64,000 bases of DNA from Cupriavidus sp. IDO (GCF_000812465.1 NZ_JWMA01000007.1:1-64000); one strand, 5' to 3'; shown: positions 1-9,116, counted from the stretch's first letter. Made by a program: numbers and translations. Notes: generated by a model from the letters alone, not told the origin.

Positions 1-3
1 AAA

Positions 4-33
4 ACGACCCGCACGCACATGCGCACGGGTCGT
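4..33 (-). terminator. Possible intrinsic terminator left of the nif3-like gene
   Basis: An 8-bp stem (positions 4-11 with 26-33) encloses a 14-nt loop, and four A's at the window edge would be U's on the minus strand. It lies about 85 bases past the stop of the minus-strand nif3-like gene. A second, smaller hairpin (CCCGC/GCGGG at about 98-111) lies between the two. Either could end the transcript. The T-run is cut by the window edge, so this is tentative. Confidence 0.4.
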
Positions 34-118
34 TAAGTCTCGACCTTCTCGTTACACCGTTCGGTTCCTGAGAAAGGACCTTAACTGAACGGCATTACCC
101 GCTAGTGCGGGCCTTTTC

Positions 119-865
119 TCAAACCGGATTCGGAATATCGATGAAGGTATGGCGCAGCCCGAAACGCTGCGCCAGATGCTCGCCGAGCGATCGTATGCCA
201 TAGCGTTCGGTCGCGTGATGACCTGCGGCAAGATATGCCACACCACTCTCGCGCGCGAGGTGGGTGGTCTGCTCCGAGACCTCCCCGCTCAGGTAGGCAT
301 CGACGCCTGCGGCGATGGCGGCATCAAAGTATCCCTGCGCGCCGCCTGTGCACCAGCCTACGGTGCGAATCATCTGACCGGGCTCGCCGATCGCGAGGGG
401 CTCACGTCCCAGCACGCCGCCGACATGCGCGGCGAAGGCCTGCAGCGGCATCGGAGTCGGCAGCGTGCCGGTCCAGCCGAGCTGATCGTCGCTGAAGCGG
501 CCCGTGGGCGTCAGGCCGAGTTGCAGACCGAGTTGTGCGTTATTGCCGAACTCAGGGTGGTTGTCGAGCGGCAGGTGGTAGGCCAGCAGATTGACATCGG
601 CGCCGAGCAGGCGCTTAAGCCGCGCATGCTTCTGGCCGACCACGCGGGCGTCTTCGTTCTTCCAGAAGTAGCCGTGGTGGACCAGGATGGCATCGGCGCC
701 GGCCTCGATGGCAGCATCGACCAGCGCCAGGCTGGCGGTCACACCGGTTACGATGTGTGTGACTTCAACGCTGCCTTGCACTTGCAGACCATTGGGACAA
801 TAGTCCTTGTAGCGGGGAACTTCCAGCAGGTCGTTCAAGTACAATTCCAGCTCTTTGGTTTTCAT
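119..865 (-). CDS. Nif3-like dinuclear metal center hexameric protein
   Basis: The 248-residue product matches the NIF3/YbgI family, toroidal hexamers with a two-metal site whose physiological reaction is still debated. The visible ligand motifs are HHG at residues 63-65, a NHPEFGNN stretch near residue 100, and [10 protein letters not shown] near the C-terminus that supplies further His and Glu ligands. Length is typical of the single-domain form (about 250 residues). The start is an ATG with no strong ribosome binding site. It diverges from the HtrA protease gene with only 19 bases between start codons, so each promoter must lie inside the other gene. The family call is firm; the function is not. 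Confidence 0.9.
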   Translation of the reverse strand: MKTKELELYLNDLLEVPRYKDYCPNGLQVQGSVEVTHIVTGVTASLALVDAAIEAGADAILVHHGYFWKNEDARVVGQKHARLKRLLGADVNLLAYHLPLDNHPEFGNNAQLGLQLGLTPTGRFSDDQLGWTGTLPTPMPLQAFAAHVGGVLGREPLAIGEPGQMIRTVGWCTGGAQGYFDAAIAAGVDAYLSGEVSEQTTHLARESGVAYLAAGHHATERYGIRSLGEHLAQRFGLRHTFIDIPNPV

Positions 866-884
866 TTTCTACTCAAAATCCAAT

Positions 885-2078
885 ATGTTGCGGCGCTTTT
901 GGCTGTTCTTTGCCCAGGCTGTCACCGTCGTGCTGGCCGTCTGGTTCGTCGTAGCCACGCTCAAACCCGAATGGCTGCAGAGGGGCCGCGTCGCGGTGCA
1001 GTCCGGCTCGCCCATCGTGGCGCTGAAGGAAGTCGTGCCAAATGTGGCCGGTCCGTCCGCCGAAGGCTCCTATAGCGAAGCCGCGAAGCAGGCGATGCCG
1101 GCCGTGGTGAATATCTTTACCAGCAAGAACGGTAACAAGCGTACGCCCAACCCGCAGGCCGAAGACCCCTGGTTCCGGTTCTTCTTTGGCGACCGGCTGC
1201 CGGAGCGCCAGGAGCCGGTATCCAGCCTGGGCTCGGGCGTGATCGTCAGTGCCGAGGGTTACATTCTAACCAACCACCACGTGGTGGACGGCGCCGACGA
1301 GATCGAGGTTGCGCTGACCGACGGCCGCAAGGCCAACGCCAAGGTGGTCGGCTCCGATCCCGAAACCGATCTTGCAGTGCTGAAGGTCACGCTGAAGGAT
1401 CTTCCTGCCATCACCCTTGGCCGTATCGAGAATGTGCAGGTCGGCGACGTGGTGCTGGCGATCGGCAACCCGTTCGGCGTCGGCCAGACGGTGACCATGG
1501 GAATCGTCTCGGCACTTGGCCGCAGCCACCTCGGCATCAATACCTTCGAGAACTTCATCCAGACCGATGCGGCCATCAACCCGGGCAACTCCGGCGGTGC
1601 GCTGGTCGACGCCCGTGGCAACCTGCTTGGCATCAACACGGCGATCTATTCACGCTCTGGTGGCTCGCTGGGCATTGGCTTCGCCATTCCCGTGTCGACC
1701 GCCAAGCAGGTGATGGAATCGATCATTTCCACCGGCAGTGTGACGCGGGGCTGGATCGGCGTCGAGCCGCAGGACATGACGCCGGAGATTGCCGAATCCT
1801 TCGGCCTTGACGCCAAGGAAGGCGCGCTGATTGCCGCCGTGGTTCAGGGCGGCCCGGCAGACAAGGCCGGGGTCAAGCCTGGCGATGTGCTGACAGCAGT
1901 GGATGGACTGTCGATCAGCGACACCACCGCGCTGCTCAATGCCATCGCCCAGCTGAAGCCCGGGGTCGACGTCAAGATGAAGGTGATCCGGCGTGGCAAG
2001 CCTGTGGAGTTGTCGGTGACCATCGGCAAGCGCCCCCCGCCACCGCGGCGTGCGCTGCCGTTTGATGACGAAGAGTAA
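885..2078 (+). CDS. Membrane-anchored HtrA/DegS-type serine protease
   Basis: A 397-residue trypsin-like protease of the HtrA family. An N-terminal hydrophobic segment (residues about 8-25) looks like a signal anchor. The catalytic triad is H132 (in TNHHVVD), D162 (ETDLAV) and S236 (GNSGGAL). Only one PDZ domain follows (about residues 285-380), as in DegS/AlgW, whereas DegP has two. DegS-type enzymes act in periplasmic quality control and can start the sigma-E envelope stress cascade by cutting an anti-sigma factor. I chose the ATG at 885; a TTG at 855 in the same frame would overlap the divergent gene. No clear Shine-Dalgarno precedes the ATG. It could be annotated degQ, degS or mucD. Confidence 0.9.
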   Translation: MLRRFWLFFAQAVTVVLAVWFVVATLKPEWLQRGRVAVQSGSPIVALKEVVPNVAGPSAEGSYSEAAKQAMPAVVNIFTSKNGNKRTPNPQAEDPWFRFFFGDRLPERQEPVSSLGSGVIVSAEGYILTNHHVVDGADEIEVALTDGRKANAKVVGSDPETDLAVLKVTLKDLPAITLGRIENVQVGDVVLAIGNPFGVGQTVTMGIVSALGRSHLGINTFENFIQTDAAINPGNSGGALVDARGNLLGINTAIYSRSGGSLGIGFAIPVSTAKQVMESIISTGSVTRGWIGVEPQDMTPEIAESFGLDAKEGALIAAVVQGGPADKAGVKPGDVLTAVDGLSISDTTALLNAIAQLKPGVDVKMKVIRRGKPVELSVTIGKRPPPPRRALPFDDEE

Positions 2079-2100
2079 GACGTCGTCGGTGGGAAACTGG

Positions 2101-2137
2101 AAAGCCCCGTCATTACTGGCGGGGCTTTTCTTTTTTT
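2101..2137 (+). terminator. Intrinsic terminator after the HtrA protease gene
   Basis: A 9-bp GC-rich stem (2101-2109 with 2120-2128) with a 10-nt loop is followed by a T-rich run to 2137. It starts 22 bases after the protease stop codon, in the right orientation. Confidence 0.88.
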
Positions 2138-2204
2138 GACAGACCTTTCCGGTATGCCTGTGGGAGTGGCAAGGCCCACCGCTTTTGGACAACTGTTTGG
2201 GTGC

Positions 2205-2335
2205 CCCCTCTCCTGCGCGCGGGAGAGGGTTGGGGAGAAGGCGGGGATGTCCACGAAGCAAACGTCCGTGGTTTGCCGGCGCCTGCCCTCCCCCCCGGCG
2301 CCTCTCCCGCTTGCGGGAGAGGGGAGCAAACCGGC
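2205..2335. repeat. Pair of GC-rich palindromes (REP-like intergenic repeat)
   Basis: Two related palindromes sit about 70 bases apart in the 436-base gap between the protease and porin genes: CCCTCTCC/GGAGAGGG at 2206-2229 and a near-perfect 10-bp-stem palindrome at 2301-2322 built on CCTCTCCCGC. Elements with a CTCTCCC core are common between genes in Burkholderiales and Xanthomonadales. There is no protein-coding signal here. The rest of the gap holds only the two flanking terminators. Confidence 0.6.
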
Positions 2336-2438
2336 AGCCGGCAATGCAAGCCAGCAATAATGGCCCGCCGCTACCGGGGGGGCCTTTACTGCCGCGCCAT
2401 GACTTCCCATGCATAGCCCCGCTCCGACACCCACAACG

Positions 2439-2475
2439 CAAAACGCCGGCATCCTTGCGGATGCCGGCGTTTTGC
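2439..2475 (-). terminator. Intrinsic terminator of the porin gene
   Basis: A long perfect stem (about 15 bp, centred near 2457) made from AAAACGCCGGCAT and its complement, with A/T tracts on both flanks. It lies 40 bases past the stop of the minus-strand porin and could also stop read-through from the left. Confidence 0.85.
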
Positions 2476-2514
2476 TTTCAAGCCAACCCTAAGCGAGCTT
2501 ACGCTCGCGTCAGA

Positions 2515-3657
2515 TTAGAACTTGTGGCGGATACCAACCACAGCGCCGAACTGGCTGTCAGCGTTGCCGTTAGCGTCAACGTTGGTCTTGCCAAAACCGT
2601 CCACGCCCAGGTTCGACGTGTTCTTGTTCTTGGCGTAGGCCATGCTCAGGTAAGCGTCGGTGCGCTTCGACAGAGCGTAGTCAGCCGTTGCCACGAACAG
2701 CCACGGATCCGACTTGTTGCCACGGAAGTCCTGGTAGTAAGCAGCGCCGGTCAGCGAGAACGCCGGGGTGATCTGGTAACCCAGGCCCAGCCAGTACAGG
2801 TTCGACGAAGCCTTGGCACCGGTCAGAGCTTGAACGCTTGCGCCCAGGAACGGGATCGTGCCCAGGTCAACACCCTTCGCCCAGCGGTAGCCGGCGAATG
2901 CCTTGGCCGGACCGAAAGCGTACGAGCCAGCGGCCGAAGCGCGGCGAACCACGGCGTCCGGGTTGCCCACGAAGCCCAGGTTGGTTTCGTCATAGACGGC
3001 ACCAACTGCGAACGGGCCACCAGCGTAGGTCAGGCTCAGGCTGTATTCACGGCCGATCTTTGCCGAACCCGGAACTTCACCCGCGTTGCCTTGGAAGACG
3101 CCAGCTGTGCCACCGGTGTTCGAACCGGCGCTGTACAGGGCGTTGGCGGTCAGGCCACCGAAGGTACCGATGTACTTGATCGAGTTGTCAGCACGGCCGG
3201 CAAAGGCGCCGTCTTGCGAGGTGATCGAGTACTTGGTCGAGATGGCCATCGGGTCGAACTGCAGACCGAAGTCATACATCGGGGTCTGATGACGACCCAG
3301 GGTCAGCTGACCCCACTGGCTCGACAGACCGACGTAGGCTTGACGACCGAACAGACGGTTGTCTTGGCCCGACTTGCCGTCGTCAACGTTGAAACCGCTT
3401 TCCAGCACGAAGACGCCCTTCAGGCCACCGCCCAGGTCTTCGACGCCACGCAGGCCCCAGCGGCTGCCCGACTGGTTACCCGAGGTCAGGCGGACCACGT
3501 CGTGACCGCCGCTCAGGCCGGTTGCTGCGTTACCGGGCTGCTTGTTCTGATATTCGATACCAGCGTCAACAACACCGTACAGGGTCACGCTCGACTGGGC
3601 ATAGGCGCCACCAGCGGCCAGGGCGGCGACGGCAGCAGCAAACAGTTTCATCTTCAT
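2515..3657 (-). CDS. Gram-negative general porin (Burkholderia OmpC-like)
   Basis: A 380-residue outer-membrane trimeric porin of the Porin_4 type that allows passive diffusion of small hydrophilic solutes. The signal peptide (MKMKLFAAAVAALAAGGAYA) is cleaved before QSSVTLYG, the usual first strand of this family, and the protein ends in the obligatory C-terminal Phe (RHKF) read by the BAM complex. The start is the ATG at 3657, set by an AAGGAAAG ribosome binding site; an in-frame extension of 21 codons lacks one. Codon use is strongly biased, as for a highly expressed gene. It stands alone with its own promoter and terminator. Substrate preference cannot be read from the sequence. Confidence 0.93.
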   Translation of the reverse strand: MKMKLFAAAVAALAAGGAYAQSSVTLYGVVDAGIEYQNKQPGNAATGLSGGHDVVRLTSGNQSGSRWGLRGVEDLGGGLKGVFVLESGFNVDDGKSGQDNRLFGRQAYVGLSSQWGQLTLGRHQTPMYDFGLQFDPMAISTKYSITSQDGAFAGRADNSIKYIGTFGGLTANALYSAGSNTGGTAGVFQGNAGEVPGSAKIGREYSLSLTYAGGPFAVGAVYDETNLGFVGNPDAVVRRASAAGSYAFGPAKAFAGYRWAKGVDLGTIPFLGASVQALTGAKASSNLYWLGLGYQITPAFSLTGAAYYQDFRGNKSDPWLFVATADYALSKRTDAYLSMAYAKNKNTSNLGVDGFGKTNVDANGNADSQFGAVVGIRHKF

Positions 3658-3741
3658 ATCGACACTTTCCTTGTCAACTGATTGGGAAATCTTGGTTGCC
3701 CAAGTGCTTGGGCGACGCATTTACATTCACGTCTGTTGCGT

Positions 3742-3769
3742 ATTATGTGCCAGCCCCCCCGGCCGTCAG
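3742..3769 (-). promoter_or_regulatory. Candidate sigma-70 promoter of the porin gene
   Basis: On the minus strand, CTGACG (3769-3764) and CATAAT (3747-3742) are 16 bases apart, close to TTGACA/TATAAT. They would give a leader of about 80 bases before the porin start at 3657. The assignment comes from visual matching only. Confidence 0.4.
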
Positions 3770-3900
3770 AAGGCTTTTTCGGCGTAAACCGTGGTTGCGG
3801 ACGGTTTTTGTTGTGATCGAGCAACAAGAAGGACTCAGAAATTCACCAAAATGGTGCAAATCCAGCATTCCCAACCGGAAAGCCACCTACCTCAAAGAGA

Positions 3901-4689
3901 TTAGTCGGGCTGGGTTTCGCCAGTAGCGGAGGTGTCAGGAGCCGGGCGGCTCACAAAACGCGCCATCTGCAGCCCAAGTTCGTAAAGTGCCACCAGCGGC
4001 ACGGCGAGCAGCAGTTGCGAAAGTACATCAGGTGGTGTGACGACCGCAGCAATGATGAAGGCGCCGACGATCACATACGGGCGGATCTGCTTGAGCTTGT
4101 CGAGCTCCACCACGCCAAACCGCACCAGCACAATCACCACCACAGGCACTTCGAACGTGATACCGAAGGCCAGGAACATCGTCATTGCGAAGCTGAGGTA
4201 CTTGTCGATGTCGGTCGACATGTCCGCCCCAAGTGGCGCGTTGTAGTGCGCCATGAAGTGGAACACCGTGGGGAAGACCAGGAAATACGCGAACGCCACG
4301 CCGCACAGGAACAGGACGTAGCTGCTGCTGACCAGCGGGAGGATCAGTCGCTTCTCATGCTGATAGAGACCCGGCGCGACGAATTGCCAGATCTGGTACA
4401 ACACCCACGGCAGCGCGATCAGGAAGGCAACCAGCAGCGTGACCTTCATCGGCACGAAGAACGAACCGGTGACATCAGTCACGATCATCCTGCCACCCTT
4501 GGGCAGGGCTTCCATCAGCGGCCGCGCGAACAGGTTGAAGATCAGCGGGGCCCAGTAGATCAGGCCCAGGAAAACAAGAATGACTCCTGCCACCGCCTTG
4601 ACGAGGCGCTCGCGCAACTCGATCAGGTGGGAAATGAAAGTTTCCTGTTGGGATTCGTCTTGGGGATCTTGGGACCTGGAGTCGCTCAT
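3901..4689 (-). CDS. tatC: Sec-independent protein translocase TatC
   Basis: A 262-residue TatC, the twin-arginine signal receptor of the Tat translocase, which moves folded proteins across the inner membrane. The N-terminal FISHLIELRERLVKA matches the cytoplasmic signature of the family, and six membrane segments follow, including the conserved FEVPVVV region around residue 180. Length is normal (about 250-260). It is last in a tatA-tatB-tatC set on the minus strand, with a 130-base gap after tatB. MsrP, encoded near 46 kb, carries a twin-arginine signal and is a likely client. Confidence 0.97.
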   Translation of the reverse strand: MSDSRSQDPQDESQQETFISHLIELRERLVKAVAGVILVFLGLIYWAPLIFNLFARPLMEALPKGGRMIVTDVTGSFFVPMKVTLLVAFLIALPWVLYQIWQFVAPGLYQHEKRLILPLVSSSYVLFLCGVAFAYFLVFPTVFHFMAHYNAPLGADMSTDIDKYLSFAMTMFLAFGITFEVPVVVIVLVRFGVVELDKLKQIRPYVIVGAFIIAAVVTPPDVLSQLLLAVPLVALYELGLQMARFVSRPAPDTSATGETQPD

Positions 4690-4819
4690 GGCGTGGACCG
4701 CTCAGCTGCGCTGGCTGGCAACGTGGAATCGATGGCACCGCCCGGAGCGGTGAAGTCTGATATGGCATTGGCAGGGGCAGCCCGCCGGCTGGCCGGCAAA
4801 ACGGCGCCGCGCGCCATGC

Positions 4820-5332
4820 TCACTCGAAGAAGGAACGGGCGCGGCCGCTGGCCGGCCGGTGACGCTTGACGCGCGCGGCACCGGACTGCGCCCAGACCCG
4901 CACGTTGTTCTGCCGCTTGAACCACAGCGGACGCGCGCCCTGCTTGACGCGCCAGCTCTTGCGGCCGTTATGCGACTTGTGCGCGGCGTCCCAGCTCGGC
5001 ACGAAGCCGCCGCTACCGCCGCCGGCACTGCCGCCCGCAGCGGACTCAACCCCGCCGAGCGCTTCATTGAGTGCCTGCGTCTGCTCGTTCACTTCCTTGT
5101 GGATGGTCCGCTCGACGTCACGGGCGGCGTCTTCGAATTCCGTGCGCATCTTGCGCAGTTCTTCGAGCTCCACCTCGCGGCTGACTTCCGCCTTGACGTC
5201 GTTGATGTAGCGCTGGGCGCGCCCAACCAGCGCGCCAACCGTGCGCGCAACCTTCGGCAGCCGCTCGGGACCGATCACGATCAGCGCCACGGCGCCGATC
5301 AGCGCCAGTTTGGAAATGCCGAGATCGATCAT
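4820..5332 (-). CDS. tatB: Sec-independent protein translocase TatB
   Basis: A 170-residue TatB. It has a short N-terminal membrane helix (MIDLGISKLALIGAVALIVIG), then the PERLPKVARTVG hinge and an amphipathic helix, and a long charged, low-complexity tail. TatB works with TatC to bind twin-arginine signal peptides. The Glu in the membrane helix region (GPERLP) that separates TatB from TatA is present. The C-terminal tail is Gly/Ser-rich and then basic, typical of the poorly conserved part. It lies between tatA and tatC. Confidence 0.96.
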   Translation of the reverse strand: MIDLGISKLALIGAVALIVIGPERLPKVARTVGALVGRAQRYINDVKAEVSREVELEELRKMRTEFEDAARDVERTIHKEVNEQTQALNEALGGVESAAGGSAGGGSGGFVPSWDAAHKSHNGRKSWRVKQGARPLWFKRQNNVRVWAQSGAARVKRHRPASGRARSFFE

Positions 5333-5416
5333 GCGGACGTCGGACCGGTAGCAGCGGAAGCAACGCGCATCGTGCGGGCAGCCACTATATAAATGAGGGA
5401 GGCGAGCACGCGGCTG

Positions 5417-5641
5417 TTACTGCTGGCGGGTCTTTTCCTTGGCGTCCACGTCGATGGTGGTGGAATCGCGCAGTTCCTTGGCCTCGGCCGGCTTGTCGTC
5501 ACCGCCCTCCTTCATGCCGTCCTTGAAGCCCTTCACCGCGCCGCCAAGATCCTGGCCGATATTGCGCAGCTTCTTGGTGCCGAATACGAGCATGACGATC
5601 ACCAACACGATCAGCCAGTGCCAAATGCTAAACGAACCCAT
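5417..5641 (-). CDS. tatA: Sec-independent protein translocase TatA
   Basis: A 74-residue TatA, the pore-forming subunit that oligomerises around the TatBC-substrate complex. The short membrane helix ([17 protein letters not shown]) is followed by [19 protein letters not shown], the amphipathic helix typical of TatA/E. It is first of the tat genes, 84 bases before tatB. The hinT gene lies upstream with a 147-base gap in which I see no clear terminator, so the tat genes may be read from the his-operon side as well as from their own promoter. Confidence 0.96.
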   Translation of the reverse strand: MGSFSIWHWLIVLVIVMLVFGTKKLRNIGQDLGGAVKGFKDGMKEGGDDKPAEAKELRDSTTIDVDAKEKTRQQ

Positions 5642-5788
5642 TTCTTGCTCCTGATGAAGCCTCGGCCAGCGTCTCTTGCTGTCCGGACCCGTTGTTCCGT
5701 CCCGTTATGGCCGCGCCGGGCGACGGTTGCCGGTGCGACATCCGGCCCGGGCATGTCACCCGGGCGCTCCCATGCCAAGGCTACCCGT

Positions 5789-6145
5789 TCAGGGCAGCGG
5801 TACCTTCCACTGATTGCGCGGCCCGCCGAGCACATGGAGGTGCAGGTGGTAGACCTCCTGACCGCCATCCGGGCCGGTATTGATGACCGTCCGGAAGCCG
5901 TTGCCGCAGCCTGCCACGCGTGCCAGTTCAGGCACCTTCAGCATCATTTTAGCAAGCACAGCCTGTTCGCCGGGTCCACAGTCAGCCAGCGAGTCGACGT
6001 GCGACTTGGGAATGAGCAGGAAGTGCACCGGGGCCTTGGGATGGATATCGTGGAATGCCATCATTTCGTCGTCTTCGTAGACTTTGCGCGACGGAATCTG
6101 CCCGGCCACGATCTTGCAGAAGATGCAATTATCCTGAGAATTCAT
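5789..6145 (-). CDS. hinT: HIT-family purine nucleoside phosphoramidase (HinT-like)
   Basis: A 118-residue histidine-triad protein. The N-terminal CIFCKIVAGQIPS and C-terminal HLHLHVLGG triad are diagnostic; the middle His of the triad is the nucleophile. Family members hydrolyse adenosine phosphoramidates in the cytosol. In many betaproteobacteria the gene sits downstream of hisE, as here, with one small membrane-protein gene between. The link to histidine synthesis is positional only. The paired zinc-type Cys residues at the N-terminus are present. Confidence 0.93.
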   Translation of the reverse strand: MNSQDNCIFCKIVAGQIPSRKVYEDDEMMAFHDIHPKAPVHFLLIPKSHVDSLADCGPGEQAVLAKMMLKVPELARVAGCGNGFRTVINTGPDGGQEVYHLHLHVLGGPRNQWKVPLP

Positions 6146-6204
6146 GAAGTTTTCGTTGCGAAGACCGAACCGGCCACCTGCTCGCCGGCACTACCAGACT
6201 GGCA

Positions 6205-6594
6205 TCAGAAACGCTGATCCGGGTACATGGGCTTGCTGTCGTTCAGGTACAGCCAACCCTTGACGATACGATACAGCATCCAGAGGGACAGGACCGCCCA
6301 CACGCCGAACGCCAGCGGAATCAGAAAGACCGTGGCAAACAGCAGTCCGCCCAAGGCAGCCCATACCACCGACCACCAGAATGAGCGGATCTGCCACGCG
6401 AAATGCGACGCATACAGGGTGCCGCGCGCGTCGTCGCGCTTGACGTAATCGACCACGATCGCAATCAGCGCGGTCACGCCGCCAGTCAGCCAGAAGATGG
6501 CGTACAGCGCATACAGGATGTGCATCAGCTTGCGCAGGCTGCTGAGCTGATCGCTGTCGGGGTTACTGACCTGCCCGGTATAGTCGTTCGCCAT
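6205..6594 (-). CDS. Small membrane protein, DUF4870-like
   Basis: A 129-residue protein with about three hydrophobic segments (residues about 25-48, 68-95 and 97-115), resembling the DUF4870 family of small membrane proteins of unknown function. No catalytic motif is visible. It lies between hisE and hinT on the same strand and is probably cotranscribed with them. The same neighbourhood is familiar from Burkholderiales, which suggests an old arrangement rather than a recent insertion. I cannot assign a function. Confidence 0.8.
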   Translation of the reverse strand: MANDYTGQVSNPDSDQLSSLRKLMHILYALYAIFWLTGGVTALIAIVVDYVKRDDARGTLYASHFAWQIRSFWWSVVWAALGGLLFATVFLIPLAFGVWAVLSLWMLYRIVKGWLYLNDSKPMYPDQRF

Positions 6595-6642
6595 CGTCGC
6601 GCTCCAGTAATGCTGGCCTGCCGGATGGCAAGCGGGAAACCG

Positions 6643-7020
6643 TCAGCCTTGATCCGGGCGCCGGGCTTTTTCTTCCAGGCCTGACAGGCCTTCGCGCCGC
6701 GCCAGTTCGTTGACGACGTCGGCCGGCGTCAGTCCGAAGTTGGCCAGCAGCACCATGGTGTGGAACCACAAGTCCGCCACTTCGTAGACGACCTTGTCCG
6801 CGCCGGCACCGGTTTTCCCGGCTGCGCGAGCGTCCTTGGCGGCCATCACAGTTTCCGTCGCCTCTTCGCCGATCTTCTTGAGGATGGCGTCGTCGCCCTT
6901 CCTGAACAGCCGCGCCACGTAGGATTTTTCGGGATCGCCGCCGTTTTCCGGCTTGCGCGATTCGAGCACGGCGGCCAGGCGCGCCAGCATGTCGGCGCTG
7001 CTGGGTTGTGTGTCGGTCAT
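6643..7020 (-). CDS. hisE: Phosphoribosyl-ATP pyrophosphatase HisE
   Basis: A 125-residue enzyme for the second step of histidine synthesis, removing pyrophosphate from phosphoribosyl-ATP. The all-alpha MazG-like fold is recognised from [16 protein letters not shown] and [15 protein letters not shown], which carry the Mg-binding Glu/Asp residues. HisE is separate from HisI here, as is usual in betaproteobacteria, while enterobacteria fuse the two. The start is the ATG at 7020, which overlaps the hisI stop as ATGA, implying translational coupling. Confidence 0.97.
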   Translation of the reverse strand: MTDTQPSSADMLARLAAVLESRKPENGGDPEKSYVARLFRKGDDAILKKIGEEATETVMAAKDARAAGKTGAGADKVVYEVADLWFHTMVLLANFGLTPADVVNELARREGLSGLEEKARRPDQG

Positions 7021-7424
7021 GGTTTGGCCGCGTAGATGTGGGAAGGATCCTTGAGCACGGGCTCGACGGTCTGCCAGTCCCCGTTCTCGACATCGCCCTC
7101 GAACTTCTGGAAGAAGCACGAATGCCGGCCGGTGTGGCAGGCAATGCTGTCGACCTGCGTCACCTTGAGCAGCACCACGTCTTCGTCGCAGTCCAGGCGC
7201 ATTTCGTGCACCTTCTGCACATGGCCGGATTCCTCGCCCTTGTGCCACAGGCGCTTGCGCGAGCGCGACCAGAACACGGCTTCGCCCAGCTCCACGGTGC
7301 GCTGCAGCGCCTCGCGGTTCATGAACGCAAACATCAGGACGTCGTTCGAGCCGACTTCCTGCACGATCACCGGCACCAGCCCGTTATCGTCCCACTTGAC
7401 CTTGTTGAGCCACTTCTTTGCCAT
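7017..7424 (-). CDS. hisI: Phosphoribosyl-AMP cyclohydrolase HisI
   Basis: A 135-residue enzyme for the third step of histidine synthesis, opening the purine ring of phosphoribosyl-AMP. Conserved stretches include [23 protein letters not shown] and the metal-binding [12 protein letters not shown]...[11 protein letters not shown], which holds the zinc-liganding cysteines. It is encoded alone, not fused to HisE. It begins two bases after the hisF stop and its own stop overlaps the hisE start by four bases, so hisF-hisI-hisE are tightly coupled. Confidence 0.97.
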   Translation of the reverse strand: MAKKWLNKVKWDDNGLVPVIVQEVGSNDVLMFAFMNREALQRTVELGEAVFWSRSRKRLWHKGEESGHVQKVHEMRLDCDEDVVLLKVTQVDSIACHTGRHSCFFQKFEGDVENGDWQTVEPVLKDPSHIYAAKP

Positions 7425-7426
7425 GA

Positions 7427-8197
7427 TCAGATCCGCACAGGGATGCCCTCGCGGGCCATGAATGCCTTTGCCTCGCCAACGGTGTGCTGGCCATAGTGGA
7501 AGATGCTGGCGGCCAGCACGGCATCCGCGCGGCCCAGCTTGATGCCATCCGCCAGATCCTGCAGGCCGCCGACGCCGCCCGAGGCGATCACCGGAATCGA
7601 GACCGCGTCGCTGACCGCACGTGTCAACTCCAGGTCGAAGCCGCTCTTGGTGCCGTCGCGATCCATGCTGGTCAGCAACAGCTCGCCCGCGCCGCGCGCG
7701 GCCATTTCGCGTGCCCACTCGACCGCGTCGAGGCCAGTGGCCTTGCGCCCGCCGTGGGTGAAGACTTCCCACCGCGGCGGCTCGCCCGGCGCGGAACTGC
7801 GCTTGGCGTCGATCGCCACGACGATGCACTGCGAGCCGTACTTAGCGGTGGCATCGGAGACAAGCTGCGGGTTGGCAATGGCCGACGAATTGACGCTGAT
7901 CTTGTCCGCGCCGGCATTCAGCAGGCGCCGCACGTCCTCGACGGCGCGCACGCCGCCGCCTACGGTCAGCGGGATGAACACCTGCGAGGCCACCGCTTCG
8001 ATGATGTGCAGGATCAGGTCACGGCCGTCGCTGGTCGCGGTGATGTCAAGGAAAGTGATCTCATCGGCGCCCTGATCGTCGTAGCGGCGCGCGATTTCGA
8101 CCGGGTCGCCCGCATCGCGCAGTTCGACGAAGTTGACGCCCTTGACCACCCGCCCGTTCGTCACATCGAGGCAGGGGATGATACGTTTGGCTAGCAT
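7427..8197 (-). CDS. hisF: Imidazole glycerol phosphate synthase subunit HisF
   Basis: The 256-residue cyclase subunit of IGP synthase, a (beta-alpha)8 barrel that uses ammonia from HisH to make imidazole glycerol phosphate and AICAR. The N-terminal [20 protein letters not shown] is the family signature with catalytic Asp11; the second catalytic Asp lies in [13 protein letters not shown] (residue about 130), and the phosphate-binding [15 protein letters not shown] motifs are in place. It is part of hisH-hisA-hisF-hisI-hisE. Confidence 0.98.
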   Translation of the reverse strand: MLAKRIIPCLDVTNGRVVKGVNFVELRDAGDPVEIARRYDDQGADEITFLDITATSDGRDLILHIIEAVASQVFIPLTVGGGVRAVEDVRRLLNAGADKISVNSSAIANPQLVSDATAKYGSQCIVVAIDAKRSSAPGEPPRWEVFTHGGRKATGLDAVEWAREMAARGAGELLLTSMDRDGTKSGFDLELTRAVSDAVSIPVIASGGVGGLQDLADGIKLGRADAVLAASIFHYGQHTVGEAKAFMAREGIPVRI

Positions 8198-8260
8198 GTG
8201 ATTCCTTGTCCGCCGCCAGGTTGGGCCGGGCGGCGGCTGCGCCAGGGGCGCGTTGGCTGG

Positions 8261-9004
8261 TTACTCCGCGCCCAGTTTATCCGCGCGCGCCTGCGCGTCG
8301 GCGAAATTGAGGTCGCCCGAGTAGATGGCGCGTCCGCAGATGACGCCTTCCACGCCCTCGCCCTCGACCGCGCACAGGTTGTCGATGTCGGCCAGGTTCG
8401 ACAGGCCGCCGCTGGCGATCACCGGGATCGACATCGACTGCGCCAGCTTGACCGTGGCATCGATATTGATCCCCTGCAGCATGCCGTCGCGGCCGATATC
8501 GGTGTAGATGATGGCTTCCACGCCGTAGTCTTCGTACTTGCGGGCGAGGTCGGCGACTTCGTGGCCGGTCAGCTTGCTCCAGCCGTCGGTGGCAACCTTG
8601 CCGTCCCTGGCGTCGAGGCCGACGATGATGTGGCCGCCGAAGGCCGAGCAGGCATCCTTCAGGAAGCCGGGGTTCTTGACCGCCGCCGTGCCGATGATCA
8701 CGTACGACAGGCCGTCGTCCAGCCAGCGCTCGATGGTGTTCAGGTCACGGATGCCGCCGCCCAGCTGCACCGGGATCTCATCGCCGACTTCGGCGATGAT
8801 GGACTTGATGGCGGCTTCATTGCGGGGCTTGCCGACAAAGGCACCATTGAGGTCGACCAGGTGCAGGCGACGCGCACCCTGGTTCACCCAGTGACGTGCC
8901 ATGGCGGCGGGATCTTCGGAAAAGACGGTGGCCTGGTCCATGTCGCCTTGTTTGAGGCGTACACACTGACCGTCCTTCAGGTCGATGGCCGGAATGAGCA
9001 ACAT
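8261..9004 (-). CDS. hisA: ProFAR isomerase HisA
   Basis: A 247-residue (beta-alpha)8 isomerase that converts ProFAR to PRFAR in the fourth step of histidine synthesis. [17 protein letters not shown] holds the catalytic Asp8, and [14 protein letters not shown] holds the second catalytic Asp near residue 130. The [12 protein letters not shown] and [13 protein letters not shown] phosphate-binding loops are intact. The gene follows hisH by 112 bases and precedes hisF by 63 bases. Confidence 0.98.
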   Translation of the reverse strand: MLLIPAIDLKDGQCVRLKQGDMDQATVFSEDPAAMARHWVNQGARRLHLVDLNGAFVGKPRNEAAIKSIIAEVGDEIPVQLGGGIRDLNTIERWLDDGLSYVIIGTAAVKNPGFLKDACSAFGGHIIVGLDARDGKVATDGWSKLTGHEVADLARKYEDYGVEAIIYTDIGRDGMLQGINIDATVKLAQSMSIPVIASGGLSNLADIDNLCAVEGEGVEGVICGRAIYSGDLNFADAQARADKLGAE

Positions 9005-9116
9005 AAGCGTGACGAGCGTGGTTGAGTAAAGAAAGGTTGAGCGAGACCGGCGCAGCCGGTCAGGTCAGGTCAGTAAGCAATCTGGCTTGTATAGCGTTGA
9101 ATGGCTCGGATGCTCT

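Noticed and set aside
2185..3681. A 498-codon plus-strand frame covering the repeat region and porin antisense
   Set aside because: Begins in an intergenic palindrome and runs opposite the porin, which has a signal peptide, ribosome binding site and C-terminal Phe.
3786..3807. Hairpin AAACCGT/ACGGTTT between tatC and the porin promoter
   Set aside because: It resembles a tatC terminator, but on the minus strand the stem is followed by TACG rather than a T-run, so I do not call it.
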